A stretch of DNA of 64,000 nucleotides from Actinoallomurus sp963736325 (GTDB taxonomy: Bacteria; Actinomycetota; Actinomycetes; Streptosporangiales; Streptosporangiaceae). The DNA is taken from contig CAVTOG010000015.1 of assembly GCA_963736325.1 (NCBI GenBank), forward strand, positions 372,001-436,000, read 5' to 3'. Each line of letters begins with the position of its first letter. Within the stretch, counting starts at the first letter, position 1. Shown piece after piece: positions 12,501 through 39,665 of the stretch. A program made the translations under genes and the position numbers. The notes under the pieces are model-generated. The model did no database searches. It worked only from the letters and a program-made list of their open reading frames with translations, and was not told the origin of the DNA.

Positions 12501-15500
12501 CGACCTGGTCCGTGCCGAGGGCGCGGCCGTGCTGGGCCACTCCTCGCCCGAGGACGTCCCGTCGGACCGTGCGTTCAAGGATCTCGGCTTCGCCTCGCTG
12601 AGCGCGGTCGAGCTGCGGAACCGCCTGAACACGGTCACCGGGTTGCGCCTGTCGTCGACGCTCGTGTTCGACTACCCGACGGCCGCCGTCCTGGCCGACC
12701 ATCTGCGCAGCGAGCTGCTGGGCGTCCGATCCGGCCTCGTGCAGGCAGCGCCGGTGACGGCGGCCGTCGACGGCGAGCCGATCGCGATCGTCGGCATGGG
12801 CTGCCGGCTGCCCGGCGGTGTGGGCGGCCCGGAACAGCTGTGGGACCTCCTGGCGAGCGGCACCGACGGGGTGTCGGGCTTCCCGACCGACCGCGGCTGG
12901 GATGTCGCCGAGGCGGAGTACCGCGCCGGGCAGGGCGACGCGGCGGAGATGCCGATCGCCCGGGTCGGCGGGTTCGTCTACAACGCCACGAAGTTCGACG
13001 CCGGGTTCTTCGGGATCTCGCCGCGTGAGGCGCTCGCCATGGACCCGCAGCAGCGGATGCTGCTGGAGGTCTCCTGGGAGACGCTGGAGCGCGCCGGGAT
13101 CGACCCGGTGTCGATGCGCGGCACGGCGACCGGTGTCTTCACCGGTGCGACGTACTCCGGATACGGGATGGACCTCGGCGGCGCGGACACCGGTTCGGAG
13201 GGCTATCTGCTGACCGGCAGCCTGCCCGCGGTGATCTCCGGCCGCGTGTCCTACACCCTCGGCCTCGAAGGCCCGGCGGTGACGGTGGACACGGCGTGCT
13301 CTTCGGCGCTGGTGGCGCTGCACCTCGCCTGCCAGTCGCTGCGCTCCGGTGAGTGCTCGATGGCGCTGGCCGGCGGCGTCGCCTTCATGTCGACGCCGGG
13401 GGCGTTCGCGGAGTTCTCCAAGCAGCAGGGCATGGCCGCCGACGGCCGGTGCAAGGCGTTCTCGGACGACGCGGACGGCATGGGCTGGGCCGAAGGCGCG
13501 GGCATGGTGCTGGTCGAGCGCCTCTCCGACGCGCAGCGCAACGGGCACAACGTTCTCGCCGTGATCCGCGGCAGTGCGGTCAACCAGGACGGCGCGAGCA
13601 ACGGTCTCACCGCGCCGAACGGTCCCTCGCAGCAGCGGGTCATCCGGGCCGCGCTCGCGAACGCGCGCCTGTCGGCCTCTGACATCGACGCGGTCGAGGG
13701 ACACGGCACGGGTACGACGCTCGGTGACCCGATCGAGGCGCAGGCGCTGCTCGCGACGTACGGTCAGGACCGGCACGAGGACCGGCCGCTCTGGCTGGGA
13801 TCGGTCAAGTCGAACATCGGCCACCCGCAGGCCGCTGCCGGGGCCATCGGCGTGATCAAGATGGTGCTGGCGCTGCGGGGCGAGATGTTGCCGCGGACCC
13901 TGCACGCCGAGGAGCCGTCCACACAGATCGACTGGTCGGCCGGGAACGTCAGGCTGCTGAACGAGGCACTGCCCTGGCCGTCGAACGGCCGGCCGCGCCG
14001 GGCGGGCGTCTCGGCGTTCGGGGTCAGCGGCACGAACGCGCACATGATCCTCGAAGAGGCACCCGCGTTCGACGACACCACGGAATCCGACGAGGAGCCG
14101 GACGTTCCGGTGCTGTCGGGGTCCGACACGTCGGCGTGGGTGGTGTCGGGGCGCTCGGCCGAGGCTCTGGGCGGTCAGTCCGGCAGGCTGCGCGAGTTCG
14201 CGCTGGCCGCCCCGGAGCTCGACCCGAGGGACGTGGCGTGGTCGCTGGCGGCCACGCGGTCGACCTTCGAGAACCGCGCGGTGGTCGTCGGTTCGGGACG
14301 TGAGGAGCTGGCAGCCGGTCTGGCGGCGGTCGCCACCGGGCAGCCGGCCGCAGGCGTGACCACGGGCGTCGCGGCCTCCGACGGTCCGGGCCGTACGGTC
14401 TTCGTGTTCCCCGGCCAGGGTTCGCAGTGGCTGGGCATGGGCCGGGAGCTGGCGGAATCCTCGCCGGTGTTCGCGGCCCGGTTGAACGAGTGCGCCGCCG
14501 CGCTGGCCCCGTTCGTGGACTGGTCTCTGCACGACGTGCTGGCCGGTGAGCTGGGCTTCGAGGCCGCCGATGTGGTGCAGCCCGCGCTGTGGGCCGTGAT
14601 GGTCTCTCTCGCTGCGGTCTGGGAGGCCGCCGGTGTCGTCCCGGACGCCGTGGTCGGTCACTCCCAAGGTGAGATCGCGGCGGCCTGCGTGGCGGGGATC
14701 TTGTCGCTTGAGGATTCGGCGCGGGTCGTGGCGTTGCGGAGCAAGTCGCTGACCGTGCTCGCGGGCAAGGGCGGCATGCTGTCGGTCGCCGAGCCCGCCG
14801 AGCTGGTTCGTGAGCGACTGCCGGTGTTCGGGGATCGGGTATCGCTGGCGGCCGTGAACGGCCCGTCGGCGACGGTGGTCTCCGGTGACCTCGCGGCGTT
14901 GGAGGAGCTGGCCGCGTCGTGCGAGGCCGACGGTGTCCGTGCCCGGATCATCCCGGTGGACTACGCCTCGCACAGTGCTCAGGTGGACGCGCTGGAGCAG
15001 GAGATCCGTGAGGTCCTGGAGGACGTCACTCCTGGTCCGGCGCGAGTGGCGATGGTGTCGGCGATGACGGGTGAGCTGCTGGCGGGCCCGGAGCTGGACG
15101 CGGGCTACTGGTACGCGAGCCTGCGCGCGTCGGTGGAGTTCGACCGCGCCGTCCGTGTGCTGGCCGAGCGTGGGCACCGCGCCTTCATCGAGGCCTCTCC
15201 GCACCCGGTGCTGACCGGTGCGATCGGTGACACGCTGGAGAGCGTGGGCGCGGCGGCCTCGCTGGTCACCGGCACGTTGCGCCGTGACGAGGGCGGTCCC
15301 GCGCGGCTCCTGGCCTCTCTGGCCGAGGCGCACGTCAGCGGGGTCCGGATCGACTGGACGTCGGTCCTCGAACCCGCCGGGCGGGTCGACCTGCCCACCT
15401 ACGCCTTCCAGCACAAGCGTTACTGGCCGGAGATCGGCAGGCCCGCCGCGGCTCTCGCGGGTGCCGATCGAGTGGAGAACGCGGCGGACGCGGAGTTCTG

Positions 15501-18500
15501 GGCCGCGGTCGAGGACGGCGATGTCCGGCAGGTCGCCGACACGCTCGCCGTCGACGACGACCGGCTGGGTGACCTGCTCCCCGCGCTGGCCGCCTGGCGG
15601 CGCCGGGAGCGGGACGACTCCGCCCTCGCGAACTGGCGCTACCGCGTCTCGTGGGTTCCCGTGCCGGATGCCGGTGCGGTGGTCTTGCCGGGGACGTGGC
15701 TGCTGGCCGTCGCGGCCGGCCAGACCGAAGACGCGCTCGTCCAGGACTGTGTGCGCGCTCTGACCGAGCGCGGTGCCGAGGTCTCGGTTCTCGAGGTCGG
15801 CGCGGACGAGCTGGACCGTGCCGCTCTGGCCGGAACGCTGGCCGCGCTCGACGGCGCGCCGTTCGCTGGTGTGCTGTCGCTGGTGGCGCTCGACGAGACC
15901 CCGCTCGCCGGGTTCCCGGCGGTGCCGGCCGGCGCGGCCGGGACGCTGGTGCTCGTCCAGGCGCTCGGCGACGCCGGGATCGCCGCTCCGCTGTGGTCGA
16001 TCACGCAGGGCGCCCTCACCACCGGGCTCGGCGAGACGGTGACGAACCCGGCGCAGGCGCAGGTCTGGGGCCTGGGCCAGGTCGCGGGACTGGAGAACCC
16101 GGATCGTTGGGGCGGTCTGATCGACCTGCCCCCGGTCTGGGACGAAAGGACGGTTGTACGGCTGTGCGCGGTGCTCGCCGACGGCGGCGAGGACCAGATC
16201 GCGATCCGCCCCGCCGGAGTCGTGGCACGGCGCGTCGTACGCGCCGAGCCCCGCCGGGCCGGGAACGAGTCCTGGACGCCGAGCGGAACGGTTCTGCTCA
16301 CCGGCGCGACCGGTCAGATCGGCCCGCACATCGGGCGGTGGCTGGCCGGGCTCGGGGTCGAGCGGGTGGTGCTCACCAGCCGTTCCGGCCCGTCGGCGGC
16401 GCTCGCGGCGGAGGTGGCCGCGGTCGCCGAGTCCGGTACCGCCGTCAGCATGCTGGCCTGTGACATCGCGGAGCGGTCGCAGGTGGCCGGGATCCTGGAC
16501 CGCATCGCCGCGGACGGCCCGCCGCTGAAGACGGTGATCCACGCGGCCAACGCGGGCCGGATGGTGTCGTTCGACGGCACCGGGATCCCGGATCTCGCGG
16601 CGGCGCTCGGCGCGAAGGCGGCCGGGGCGCTGTGGCTGGACGAGCTCACCGCGGACCTGGATCTGGACGCGTTCGTAATGTTCTCCTCGATCGCGGCGAC
16701 CTGGGGCAGCGCGGAGCACGCCGCGTACGCGGCCGGCAACGCGTTCCTGGACGCGCTGGCGCAGCGCCGGCGTTCGCGCGGCCTGCCCGCGACCTCGGTG
16801 GCGTGGGGTGTCTGGGACACCCGCGACTGGGCCGCGGTCGAAGCCGCGTCGTCCCAGGCGCCCGGAAGCGTGACCCCGGTCCGGTTGCGACGTCAGGGCA
16901 TGACCTTCCAGGACCCCGACCGCGCGGTGACCGCGCTGGAGCAGGCTCTCGCCGACGACGAGACGTTCATCGCCGTCGTGGACGTCGACTGGGTCAGGTT
17001 CGTCCCGGTCTACCGCGCCATGCGGGCCTGGCCGCTGCTGGACGAGATCCCCGAGGCCAGGCAGCTGATCGCGTCGGCTCCGGTGCACGCCGCCGAGTCG
17101 GCTCAGGCCGACGAGTTCGCGTCCCGCCTCACGCGTATGGCTCCGGACGAGCGGCTGCGGATCGTGATGGACCTGGTGCGATCGCACGCGGCGGCGGTGC
17201 TGGGGCATGACTCGCTGGACGAGGTGTCGTCGGATCGGGCGTTCCGGGACCTCGGGTTCGATTCGCTGACCGCGGTCGAGCTGCGGAACCGGTTGAACGC
17301 GGCGACGGGCCTGGTCCTGCCGTCGACGGTGGTGTTCGACTACCCGTCCGCGACCGTGCTGGCCGCTGAGGTGATCGGCCGTCTGGTCGGCGAATCGCAG
17401 CCTGCCGGGGCGCAGCCGGTGGTCATCTCGGTGGATCCGGCGGAGCCGATCGCCATTGTCGGCATGGGCTGCCGGTTCCCGGGCGGGGTGACCTCTCCGG
17501 AGCAGCTGTGGGACCTGCTGGTGTCGGGCGGCGACGCGGTGTCGGGGTTCCCGACCGATCGTGGCTGGGACATGGCCGGGTTGTTCGACCCGGATCCGGA
17601 CAACCCCGGTACGTCGTATGTGCAGGAGGGTGGTTTCCTGCACGCCGCGGCGGAGTTCGACGCGTCGTTCTTCGGGATCTCGCCGCGTGAGGCGCTCGCG
17701 ATGGATCCGCAGCAGCGGTTGCTGCTGGAGGTCTCGTGGGAGGCGCTGGAGCGGGCCGGGATCGACCCGGAGTCGATGAAGGGCTCGATGACGGGTGTCT
17801 TCGCCGGTGCGGCCTCGTCGGGGTACCTGCACCAGGGCGTCGGGATGGCGGGTGCGGAAGGGCATCTGATCACCGGGAACGTGGCCAGTGTCCTCTCGGG
17901 CCGCATCTCCTACACGCTGGGCCTGGAGGGCCCGGCCGTGACGCTGGACACGGCGTGTTCCTCATCGCTGGTGGCGCTGCACCTGGCCGCGCAGGCGCTG
18001 CGGACGGGCGAGTGCTCGATGGCACTCGCCGGCGGCGTCATGGTGATGGCGGACCCGGCGGAGTTCGTCGGCTTCTCCCGGCAGCGGGTGCTGGCCGCCG
18101 ACGGTCGTTGCAAGGCCTTCTCGGCGGACGCCGACGGCATGGGCATCGCCGAGGGCGCCGGGATCGTGCTGCTGGAACGCCTGTCGGACGCGCAGCGGCT
18201 CGGACATCCGGTGCTGGCGGTCGTCGCCGGTAGTGCGATCAACCAGGACGGCGCGTCCAACGGCCTGACGGCGCCGAACGGCCCGTCGCAGCAGCGGGTC
18301 ATCAAGGCGGCCCTGGCGAACGCGAGGCTCTCGGCCTCCGACGTGGACGTGGTCGAGGCGCACGGGACCGGTACGACGCTGGGCGACCCGATCGAGGCGC
18401 AGGCGCTGATCGCCACCTACGGTCAGGAGCGTTCCGCCGACCGGCCGCTCTGGCTGGGAACGGTGAAGTCGAACATCGGTCACGCCCAGCAGGCCGCCGG

Positions 18501-21500
18501 CATCGCCGGCGTCATCAAGATGGTGCTGGCTCTCCAGAACGGCGCGCTTCCGGCGACGCTGTTCGCCGATGAGCCCTCCCCGCACGTGGACTGGTCCGCC
18601 GACACCGTACGGCTGCTGACCGAGCCGCGGGCCTGGCCGGCCGGGGACACACCGCGCCGCGCGGGTGTGTCGGCGTTCGGGATCAGCGGCACCAACGCCC
18701 ACGTCGTTCTCGCGGAGCCTCCGGTCGTCGAGGGTTCGGTGCTCGACGACGAAACAGAACCGGCCGAACCGGCGACGTCGGTGCTGTCGGGCTCTGACGT
18801 GTCGGCGTGGCTGGTGTCCGGCCGGTCGGCGGACGCTCTGGCCGGTCAGTCCGGCCGGCTGCGGGAGTTCGCGCTGGCCTCCCCGGAGCTCGATCCGAGG
18901 GACGTGGCGTGGTCGCTGGCGGCCACGCGGTCGACGTTCGAGTACCGCGCGGTCGTGGTCGGTTCGGGTCGTGAGGAACTGGCCGCCGGTCTGGCCGCGG
19001 CGGCCACCGGCCGGTCCGCCGCGAATGTGGTGTCGGGGATGAGCGGCTCCTCGGGGCAGCGCCGGGTGGCGTTCGTGTTCCCGGGTCAGGGTTCGCAGTG
19101 GCTGGGGATGGGCCGGGAGCTCCGGGAGTGTTCGCCGGTGTTCGCGGCTCGGTTGAACGAGTGCGCCGAGGCGCTGGCTCCGTTCGTGGACTGGTCACTG
19201 GACGATGTGCTGGCCGGTGAGCTGGGCTTCGAGACGGCCGACGTGGTGCAGCCCGCGCTGTGGGCCGTGATGGTGTCCCTCGCCGCGGTCTGGGAGGCCG
19301 CCGGTGTGAAGCCGGACGCGGTCGTGGGTCACTCCCAGGGTGAGATCGCGGCGGCCTGCGTGGCGGGAATCCTGTCACTTGAGGACTCGGCGCGGGTCGT
19401 GGCGCTGCGGAGCAAGTCGCTGACCGTGCTCGCGGGCAAGGGCGGCATGTTGTCGGTCGTCGAGCCTGCCGAGCGGGTTCGCGAGCGGCTGGTTCCGTAC
19501 GGGGATCGGCTGTCGCTGGCGGCGGTGAACGGCCCGGCCGCGACCGTGGTGTCCGGGGAGCCCACGGCGTTGCAGGAGCTGGCCGATCTCTGTGAGGCCG
19601 AGGGCGTACGTGCCCGGATGATCCCGGTGGACTACGCCTCGCACAGCGCTCAGGTCGACGCCCTCGAAGACGACATCCTGAAGGTTCTGGCCGGGATCAC
19701 TCCCGGTACGGCGCGGGTTCCGATGGTCTCGTCGATGAGCGGCGACATGCTCGCCGGTCCGGAGCTGGACGCGGACTACTGGTACGCCAGCCTCCGGTCC
19801 TCGGTGGAGTTCGACCGGGCGATCCGTTCCCTCGCCCAGTCGGAATGCCAGGTCTTCATCGAGGTGTCTCCGCACCCGGTGCTGACCGGGCCGATCACCG
19901 ACACGCTCGACGACGCGGACGTGGCAGGACCCCTGGTCACCGGCACGCTCCGCCGCGACGAAGGTGGGTCCGCGCGGTTGCTGGCCTCCCTGGCCGAGGC
20001 GCATGTCAACGGCGTCCGCATCGACTGGACCGCGGTCCTCGAACGCGGCACGCGGGTCGAGCTGCCGACCTACGCCTTCCAGCATCAGCGCTTCTGGCCG
20101 GAGATCTCGCAGGACGCCGGTGAGGTCGTGGCCGTCAGCGAGGCCGAGGCGGAGTTCTGGGCCGCGGTCGAGGACGGTGACGTCGGCCGGCTCGCCGATG
20201 GCTTCGCCATGGACGGCCAGCGGCCGTTGAGCGAGGCGCTGCCCGCGCTCGCCGCCTGGCGCCGGCGTTCACGTGCGGACTCGGCGGTCGCGGACTGGCG
20301 GTACGGCGTTTCCTGGGCGCAGGTGCCGGACCCGGGTCCGGCGGTGCTGTCCGGCACCTGGCTGCTGGTCGTCCCGGATGGTGTCTCGGCGAAGGACCAC
20401 GTCCTGGCCCTGACCGAACGCGGCGCCGAGACGGCCGTCTTCGACGTCGGCGCGGGCGAGGCGGATCGTGCTGTTCTGGCAGGACGCCTGACCGGGTTCG
20501 ACGGCGTGGCGGGCGTGCTGTCGCTGCTGGCCTTCGGTGATGACCCGGTGGGCGGAACCCTGGCGCTCGTACAGGCGCTCGGCGACGCCGAGGTCGTGGC
20601 CCCGCTCTGGGCCGTCACGCAGGGCGCCGTCTCGACAGGGCCGGGCGATGCCGCCCCGGACCCGATGCGGGCGCAAGTATGGGGTCTGGGCCGGGTCGTG
20701 GCGCTTGAACACCCGGAGCGGTGGGGCGGTCTGGTCGACCTGCCTTCCGTTTGGGACGGCCGGACCGCCACACGTCTGTGCGCGACCCTCGCCGGTACCG
20801 GCGAGGACCAGGTCGCGATCCGCCCGTCGGGGATCATGGGCCGTCGACTGGTCCGGGCCCCCCAGCCGCGTACGGGCACGGCCTGGACGCCGGCCGGGAC
20901 GGTACTGATCACCGGCGGCACCGGCGGGATCGGCGGCCATGTCGCGGCCTGGGCGGCCGAGCGTGGCGCCCGGCGCGTGGTACTGACCAGCCGGTCCGGC
21001 CCTGGCGCCGCGGGCGCCGGTGCCCTGGCCGCGGAGCTGGCCGCCGCCGGTACGTCGGTCGATGTCGTCGCCTGCGACATCGCGGACCGGCCCCAGGCGG
21101 AGGCCTTGCTGGCCAGGATCGGTACGGACGGCCCGCCGCTGAGTTCGGTGGTCCACTCCGCGGGTGTCGGTGAGGCGAAGTCGATCGCGGAGTTCACACC
21201 CGCCGATCTGGACCGGGTGTCGGCGGTGAAGGTCGCCGGCGCGACGGTCCTGGACGAGCTGACCCAGGCCATGGATCTGGACGCCTTCGTGGTGTTCTCT
21301 TCGGTGTCGGCGATCTGGGGCAGCGGCCTGCAGCCCGGATACGCCGCCGCGAACGCGTTCCTCGACGCTCTGGTCGAGGACCGCCGCTCCCGTGGCCTGG
21401 TCGCCACCTCGCTGGCGTGGGGTCTGTGGGACGGCGGCGGGATGGGCGCCGGGATGGCGGCGGAGCAACTGCAGCGCTACGGCCTGCGGCTGATGGATCC

Positions 21501-22205
21501 GGCCCTCGGTATCCGTGCGATGGCCCAGGCCATCGACGCGGGCGAACCGGCGGTCACCGTGGCGGATGTGGATTGGGCGCGGTTCGCTCCGACGTTCACG
21601 CTGCGCCGTTCCAGTCCGCTGATCGAGGCGCTGCCGGAGGTACGCCAGGTGCTGGCGGCGCCGGCCGTCTCGACCACCGAATCGGAGTCCGGCCTGGTCG
21701 AGCGCCTGACCGGGCTGTCCCGCGCCGAACAGGACCGGATCCTGGTCGACGTCGTACGCGCCGAAGCCGCGTCCGTCCTCGGGTTCGCCTCGACGGACGC
21801 CATGGAGGCCACCCGGGCCTTCCGGGACCTCGGCTTCGAGTCCGTCACCGCCGTCGAGCTCCGCAACCGGCTGACCGCGGCGACCGGGCTTCGCCTGTCG
21901 TCGACGCTGGTGTTCGACTACCCGACCCCGGCCGCCCTGGCGGAGCACCTGCGGTCGGGACTGGTGCCGGACGGCCCGTCCGGACCGGCGTCGATTCTGG
22001 ACGAGCTCAGCCGGCTGGAGGCCGGGCTCGCGGATCTGGCGGCGGATCCCGGGATGCACAAAGAGATCACCGGTCATCTGCGCGGGATGCTCTCGCGCTG
22101 GATCGAAGCACAGGACGCGGCGGAGCCGGAGGGCGACGGCGTCGCCTTCGACGATGCCACCCACGACGAGGTCTTCGACTTCCTCGACAACGAGCTGGGG
22201 CTGTC

Positions 22206-22209
<4 letters not shown>
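1..22209 (+). CDS. modular type I polyketide synthase, 5'-partial, modules A (part) to E
   Basis: This giant PKS protein is open from the first base of the window, so its N-terminus lies upstream; 7402 residues are visible. Domain order is KS(C-terminal end)-AT-KR-ACP, then four complete KS-AT-KR-ACP modules. No DH or ER is present: each AT ends in a YAFQ-type linker and runs straight into the KR structural subdomain. All complete KSs have DTACS. AT motifs are GHSQGE/YASH (methylmalonyl) in A, C, D and E, and GHSVGE/HAFH in B. Every KR keeps its Rossmann glycines and catalytic Tyr. The C-terminus (about 21985-22206) is a helical region with an acidic docking tail ending in DNELGLS. Its stop overlaps the next PKS start (ATGA), so the two are translationally coupled. 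Expected product: a chain with a beta-hydroxyl from each module. Confidence 0.97.
3619..8085 (+). other. PKS module B: KS-AT(HAFH)-KR(A1)-ACP
   Basis: KS catalytic Cys is at 4132. The AT (about 5197-6230) has its nucleophile Ser at 5482 in GHSVGE and HAFH at 5779-5790. It is the only non-YASH AT in modules A-H, and its sequence differs clearly from the other two HAFH ATs in the window (modules 1 and 2). Malonyl-CoA is the default prediction, but it is also a candidate acceptor for the special extender. KR: W 7435, Q 7450 and Y 7459, no LDD, so A1. ACP Ser is at 7960. Confidence 0.87.
8143..12723 (+). other. PKS module C: KS-AT(mM)-KR(A1)-ACP
   Basis: KS Cys is at 8656. AT nucleophile Ser is at 10021 and YASH at 10321-10332 (methylmalonyl). 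KR has W 12058, Leu (not His) at 12073 and Y 12082, so A1. The ACP phosphopantetheine Ser is at 12595, but the usual GFDSL reads GFASL: the Asp next to the attachment Ser is Ala. The rest of the ACP looks normal. Confidence 0.88.
12775..17394 (+). other. PKS module D: KS-AT(mM)-KR(A2)-ACP
   Basis: KS Cys is at 13297 (DTACSSA). AT nucleophile Ser is at 14662 and YASH at 14962-14973 (methylmalonyl). KR has nucleotide-binding TGATGQIG near 16300, W 16702, H 16717 and Y 16726, so A2. The KR is nearly a copy of the one in module A. ACP Ser is at 17263 in GFDSL. Confidence 0.88.
17443..21960 (+). other. PKS module E: KS-AT(mM)-KR(A1)-ACP
   Basis: KS Cys is at 17956 (LDTACSSS). AT nucleophile Ser is at 19333 and YASH at 19633-19644 (methylmalonyl). 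KR has W 21316, Q 21331 and Y 21340, so A1, and closely resembles the module B KR although the two ATs differ. ACP Ser is at 21841 with GFESV in place of GFDSL. A C-terminal docking region follows. Confidence 0.87.
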
Positions 22210-27119
<4,910 letters not shown>

Positions 27120-27159
27120 CGACAGACGTGGCGACCGTGGTCAGAGGGTGTGACGTTTG

Positions 27160-37302
<10,143 letters not shown>

Positions 37303-37380
37303 TGGACACGACCGACAAGACCGACACTAACGCGCGGGCCGTCAGTCAACGGCTCGCACTAGAACAAGGCGGTTTCGTTG

Positions 37381-38247
37381 ATGGGAACTGAACACACCGG
37401 GCACCGGCTCGCCATCGTGGGCGCCGGTGTCATGGGGACAAATATCACGACTCTGGCCATCGGCCATGGCGTCCCGGTCGTCCTGGTGGACGTCAGCGAG
37501 GACGTGCTGGCCACGGCACGTAAGACCATCAAGCAGAAGACGCGACACGCGCAGCTGATGGGCTCGCTGCCGGCCGACCGGACGCCGGGGGAGCTCGTCA
37601 CCTCGACCTCGCTCGCCGACGTCGCCGGGGCGACCACCGTCATCGAGGCGGTCATCGAGACCGCCGAGATGAAGGAGAAGGTCCTCACCGAGGTCGGGGG
37701 CCTGATTTCCGAGGGCACGACCCTGATCTCGAATACCTCCTGCATTCCCATCGACGAGATGGCCGAATGGGTGGTGCGCCCCGACGAACTCGTCGGCGTG
37801 CACTTCATGAACCCGTCCTATCTCATTGAAATGGTGGAGGTCATTCGTGGCCCCCGGACGAGCGACCTCACCATGGGGCGCGTGAAGGCCCTTCTGAGCG
37901 CGCTCGGCAGGAAGGCGCTCGTCGTCCAGGACGCTCCGGGGTTCGTCATCAACCAGCTGCTGCACCCGCTGATCAACAGCGCGGCGAAGCTGGTCGAGCA
38001 GGGTACGGCCTCCGTCGAGGTGGTCGACGGGCTGCTGGAGGGCTGCCTCGGTCATTCGACCGGCCCGCTGCGCACGGCGGACCTGATCGGAATCGACAAT
38101 CTCGTCGATTCGCTCAACGTGCTTTACAAAAGGACCGGCGACGAAAGCTGCCGGCCGTGCGATCTGATGCTGGAAAAAGTACGTGAAGGCAGCCACGGCC
38201 GGAAATCGGGTCGCGGCTTCTACGACTACGGAAAGGTTGTCTCATGA
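37381..38247 (+). CDS. 3-hydroxyacyl-CoA dehydrogenase family protein of the hydroxy/methoxymalonyl-ACP pathway
   Basis: A 288-residue NAD-dependent dehydrogenase, expected to oxidise the C3 alcohol of ACP-bound glycerate during assembly of an alpha-oxygenated malonyl extender. The Rossmann motif VGAGVMG lies at residues 13-19, HFMNP contains the family's catalytic His, and the C-terminal helical domain ends in GRGFYDYG, as in 3-hydroxybutyryl-CoA dehydrogenases. Similar proteins (FkbK, ZmaG type) occur in methoxymalonyl and hydroxymalonyl cassettes. ATG 37381 is preferred over the adjacent TTG; aaggcgg upstream is a possible RBS. Its stop overlaps the ACP start (ATGA), so the two are coupled. 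It is first of four genes between two blocks of PKS genes. Confidence 0.9.
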   Translation: MGTEHTGHRLAIVGAGVMGTNITTLAIGHGVPVVLVDVSEDVLATARKTIKQKTRHAQLMGSLPADRTPGELVTSTSLADVAGATTVIEAVIETAEMKEKVLTEVGGLISEGTTLISNTSCIPIDEMAEWVVRPDELVGVHFMNPSYLIEMVEVIRGPRTSDLTMGRVKALLSALGRKALVVQDAPGFVINQLLHPLINSAAKLVEQGTASVEVVDGLLEGCLGHSTGPLRTADLIGIDNLVDSLNVLYKRTGDESCRPCDLMLEKVREGSHGRKSGRGFYDYGKVVS

Positions 38248-38528
38248 CCGCGGAGCAGACCGAGAACGCACGGTTCGAGGCACAGGCGATCGAGAAGGCC
38301 CTGCTCGACTTCCTGGCCGAGGAGATCAAGACCGAGGTGGCCGCCGACCACGACCTGTTCGCCTCCGGCCTGGTCTCCTCGATGTTCGCCATGCAGCTCG
38401 TCGTGCACCTGGAAGAGGCGTACGACATCGCCATCATCGGGCCGGAGCTCAAGCTCGACAATTTCCGCACGGTCAACGCCATGACCGACCTGGTGCTGCG
38501 GCTGCACGAGCAGGACGCGGATGTCTGA
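38244..38528 (+). CDS. discrete acyl carrier protein for the alpha-oxygenated malonyl extender
   Basis: A 94-residue free-standing ACP that should carry the glyceryl unit while it is oxidised to the finished extender. The helix II motif is GLVSSMFAMQL around residues 38-48, with Ser as the phosphopantetheine site. This resembles ACPs of methoxymalonyl cassettes (FkbJ type) rather than the GFDSLTAVEL of the modular PKS ACPs. It starts inside the stop of the dehydrogenase gene (ATGA) and ends 8 bases inside the next gene, so all three should be made in fixed ratio. Confidence 0.92.
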   Translation: MTAEQTENARFEAQAIEKALLDFLAEEIKTEVAADHDLFASGLVSSMFAMQLVVHLEEAYDIAIIGPELKLDNFRTVNAMTDLVLRLHEQDADV

Positions 38529-39645
38529 TCCGCAGACCCCAGATCAGCTGGCGGAGGCGCGTGTCTTCGTCGACGAGCTCATCGGCGACCAGGCCGCCGG
38601 ATGGGACGTGGCCGGCGAGCTGCCGGTGGAGCCGCTGCGCAAGCTCGGCGCGATGGGCCTGCTGTGCGCGCAGGTGCCGGCCTCCTTCGGCGGCATCGGC
38701 GCGAGCAGCCAGGCCAACGGCGAGTTCACCGCGCACGTCGGTGCGCTGTGCAGCTCGGTGCGCAGCATCATGACGTCGCAGGGGATCGCCGCTGCGGCGA
38801 TCCAGCGCTTCGGCGACCGCGGGCAGCGTAAGCGGTATCTCGCGGAGCTGACCGGTGGCAAGCTCGCCGCCGTCGGGTTCAGCGAGCCCGGCGCGGGCAG
38901 CGACCTGGCGGCGATGCGCACCCGGATCGAGCCCGACGGCGACACGGTGGTCGTGGACGGCCGGAAGATGTGGGTGACCGGCGCACGCTACGCCGACTAT
39001 CTGGTGATCATCGGCCTGCACGGCGACGGCGCCGCCGCCGTCGTGATTCCGGCCGACACGCCGGGTGTGCGGGTGGAGCCGGTCGCCGACCCGATGGGCT
39101 GCCGCGCGGCCGGGCACTCGGACCTCGTCTTCGACCAGGTGCGCCTGCCGGTGAGCTGTGTCCTCGGCGGCGGCGGGCAGTCCCTGCCGATGCTGTTCAC
39201 CGCGGCTCTGTCCTACGGCCGGATGTCGGTCGCGTGGGGTTGCGTCGGGATCGTACGGGCCTGCCGGCAGGCCGCGACCGCCCACGCCAAGCGGCGTGAG
39301 CAGTCCGGCAAGCCGCTGGGCGAGCACCAGCTCGTCGCCCGGCACCTGGCCGACCTGCTGGTGGCCGAGCGGATCTCGCAGTCGGTCTGCGAACAGGCCA
39401 GCCGGGACTGGGACTCGTCCTCCCCGGACATGGCCATCTCGGCGGTCATGGCCAAGCACGTCAGTGCCGGCTACGCCGCCGGCAGCGCCGCCACCGCGGT
39501 CCAGGTGCTCGCCTCGGCGGGAGCCCAGGACGGCCACGTGGTCGCGCGCGCTTACCGGGACGCGAAGTTGATGGAGATCATCGAGGGCAGCAACGAGATC
39601 TGCCAGTTGATCTTGGCGCAGCACGCTTTGGCCGCGGCGGGATAG
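38521..39645 (+). CDS. acyl-CoA dehydrogenase-like flavoprotein of the extender cassette
   Basis: A 374-residue acyl-CoA dehydrogenase family protein, expected to use FAD to oxidise the C3 aldehyde level of the ACP-bound unit to the carboxylate (FkbI/ZmaE role). Visible features are the N-terminal helical domain, the central beta-domain with AVGFSEPGAGSDLAAM and WVTGARYADY (flavin/substrate loops), and the C-terminal IIEGSNEI with the family's Glu region. It overlaps the ACP gene by 8 bases. The FkbH-like gene begins 20 bases downstream, so all four genes look like one transcript. Confidence 0.92.
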   Translation: MSDPQTPDQLAEARVFVDELIGDQAAGWDVAGELPVEPLRKLGAMGLLCAQVPASFGGIGASSQANGEFTAHVGALCSSVRSIMTSQGIAAAAIQRFGDRGQRKRYLAELTGGKLAAVGFSEPGAGSDLAAMRTRIEPDGDTVVVDGRKMWVTGARYADYLVIIGLHGDGAAAVVIPADTPGVRVEPVADPMGCRAAGHSDLVFDQVRLPVSCVLGGGGQSLPMLFTAALSYGRMSVAWGCVGIVRACRQAATAHAKRREQSGKPLGEHQLVARHLADLLVAERISQSVCEQASRDWDSSSPDMAISAVMAKHVSAGYAAGSAATAVQVLASAGAQDGHVVARAYRDAKLMEIIEGSNEICQLILAQHALAAAG

Positions 39646-39665
39646 CCGCGTTGGAAGGGGATCTC

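Noticed and set aside
11350..17865. Very long reverse-strand open frame (about 2170 codons) opposite the first PKS gene; similar ones at 40789-47526 and 49815-56093
   Set aside because: They are antisense shadows of PKS coding sequence with extreme GC bias. Their translations are Arg/His/Gly-rich, repeat with the module periodicity, and show no protein family features.
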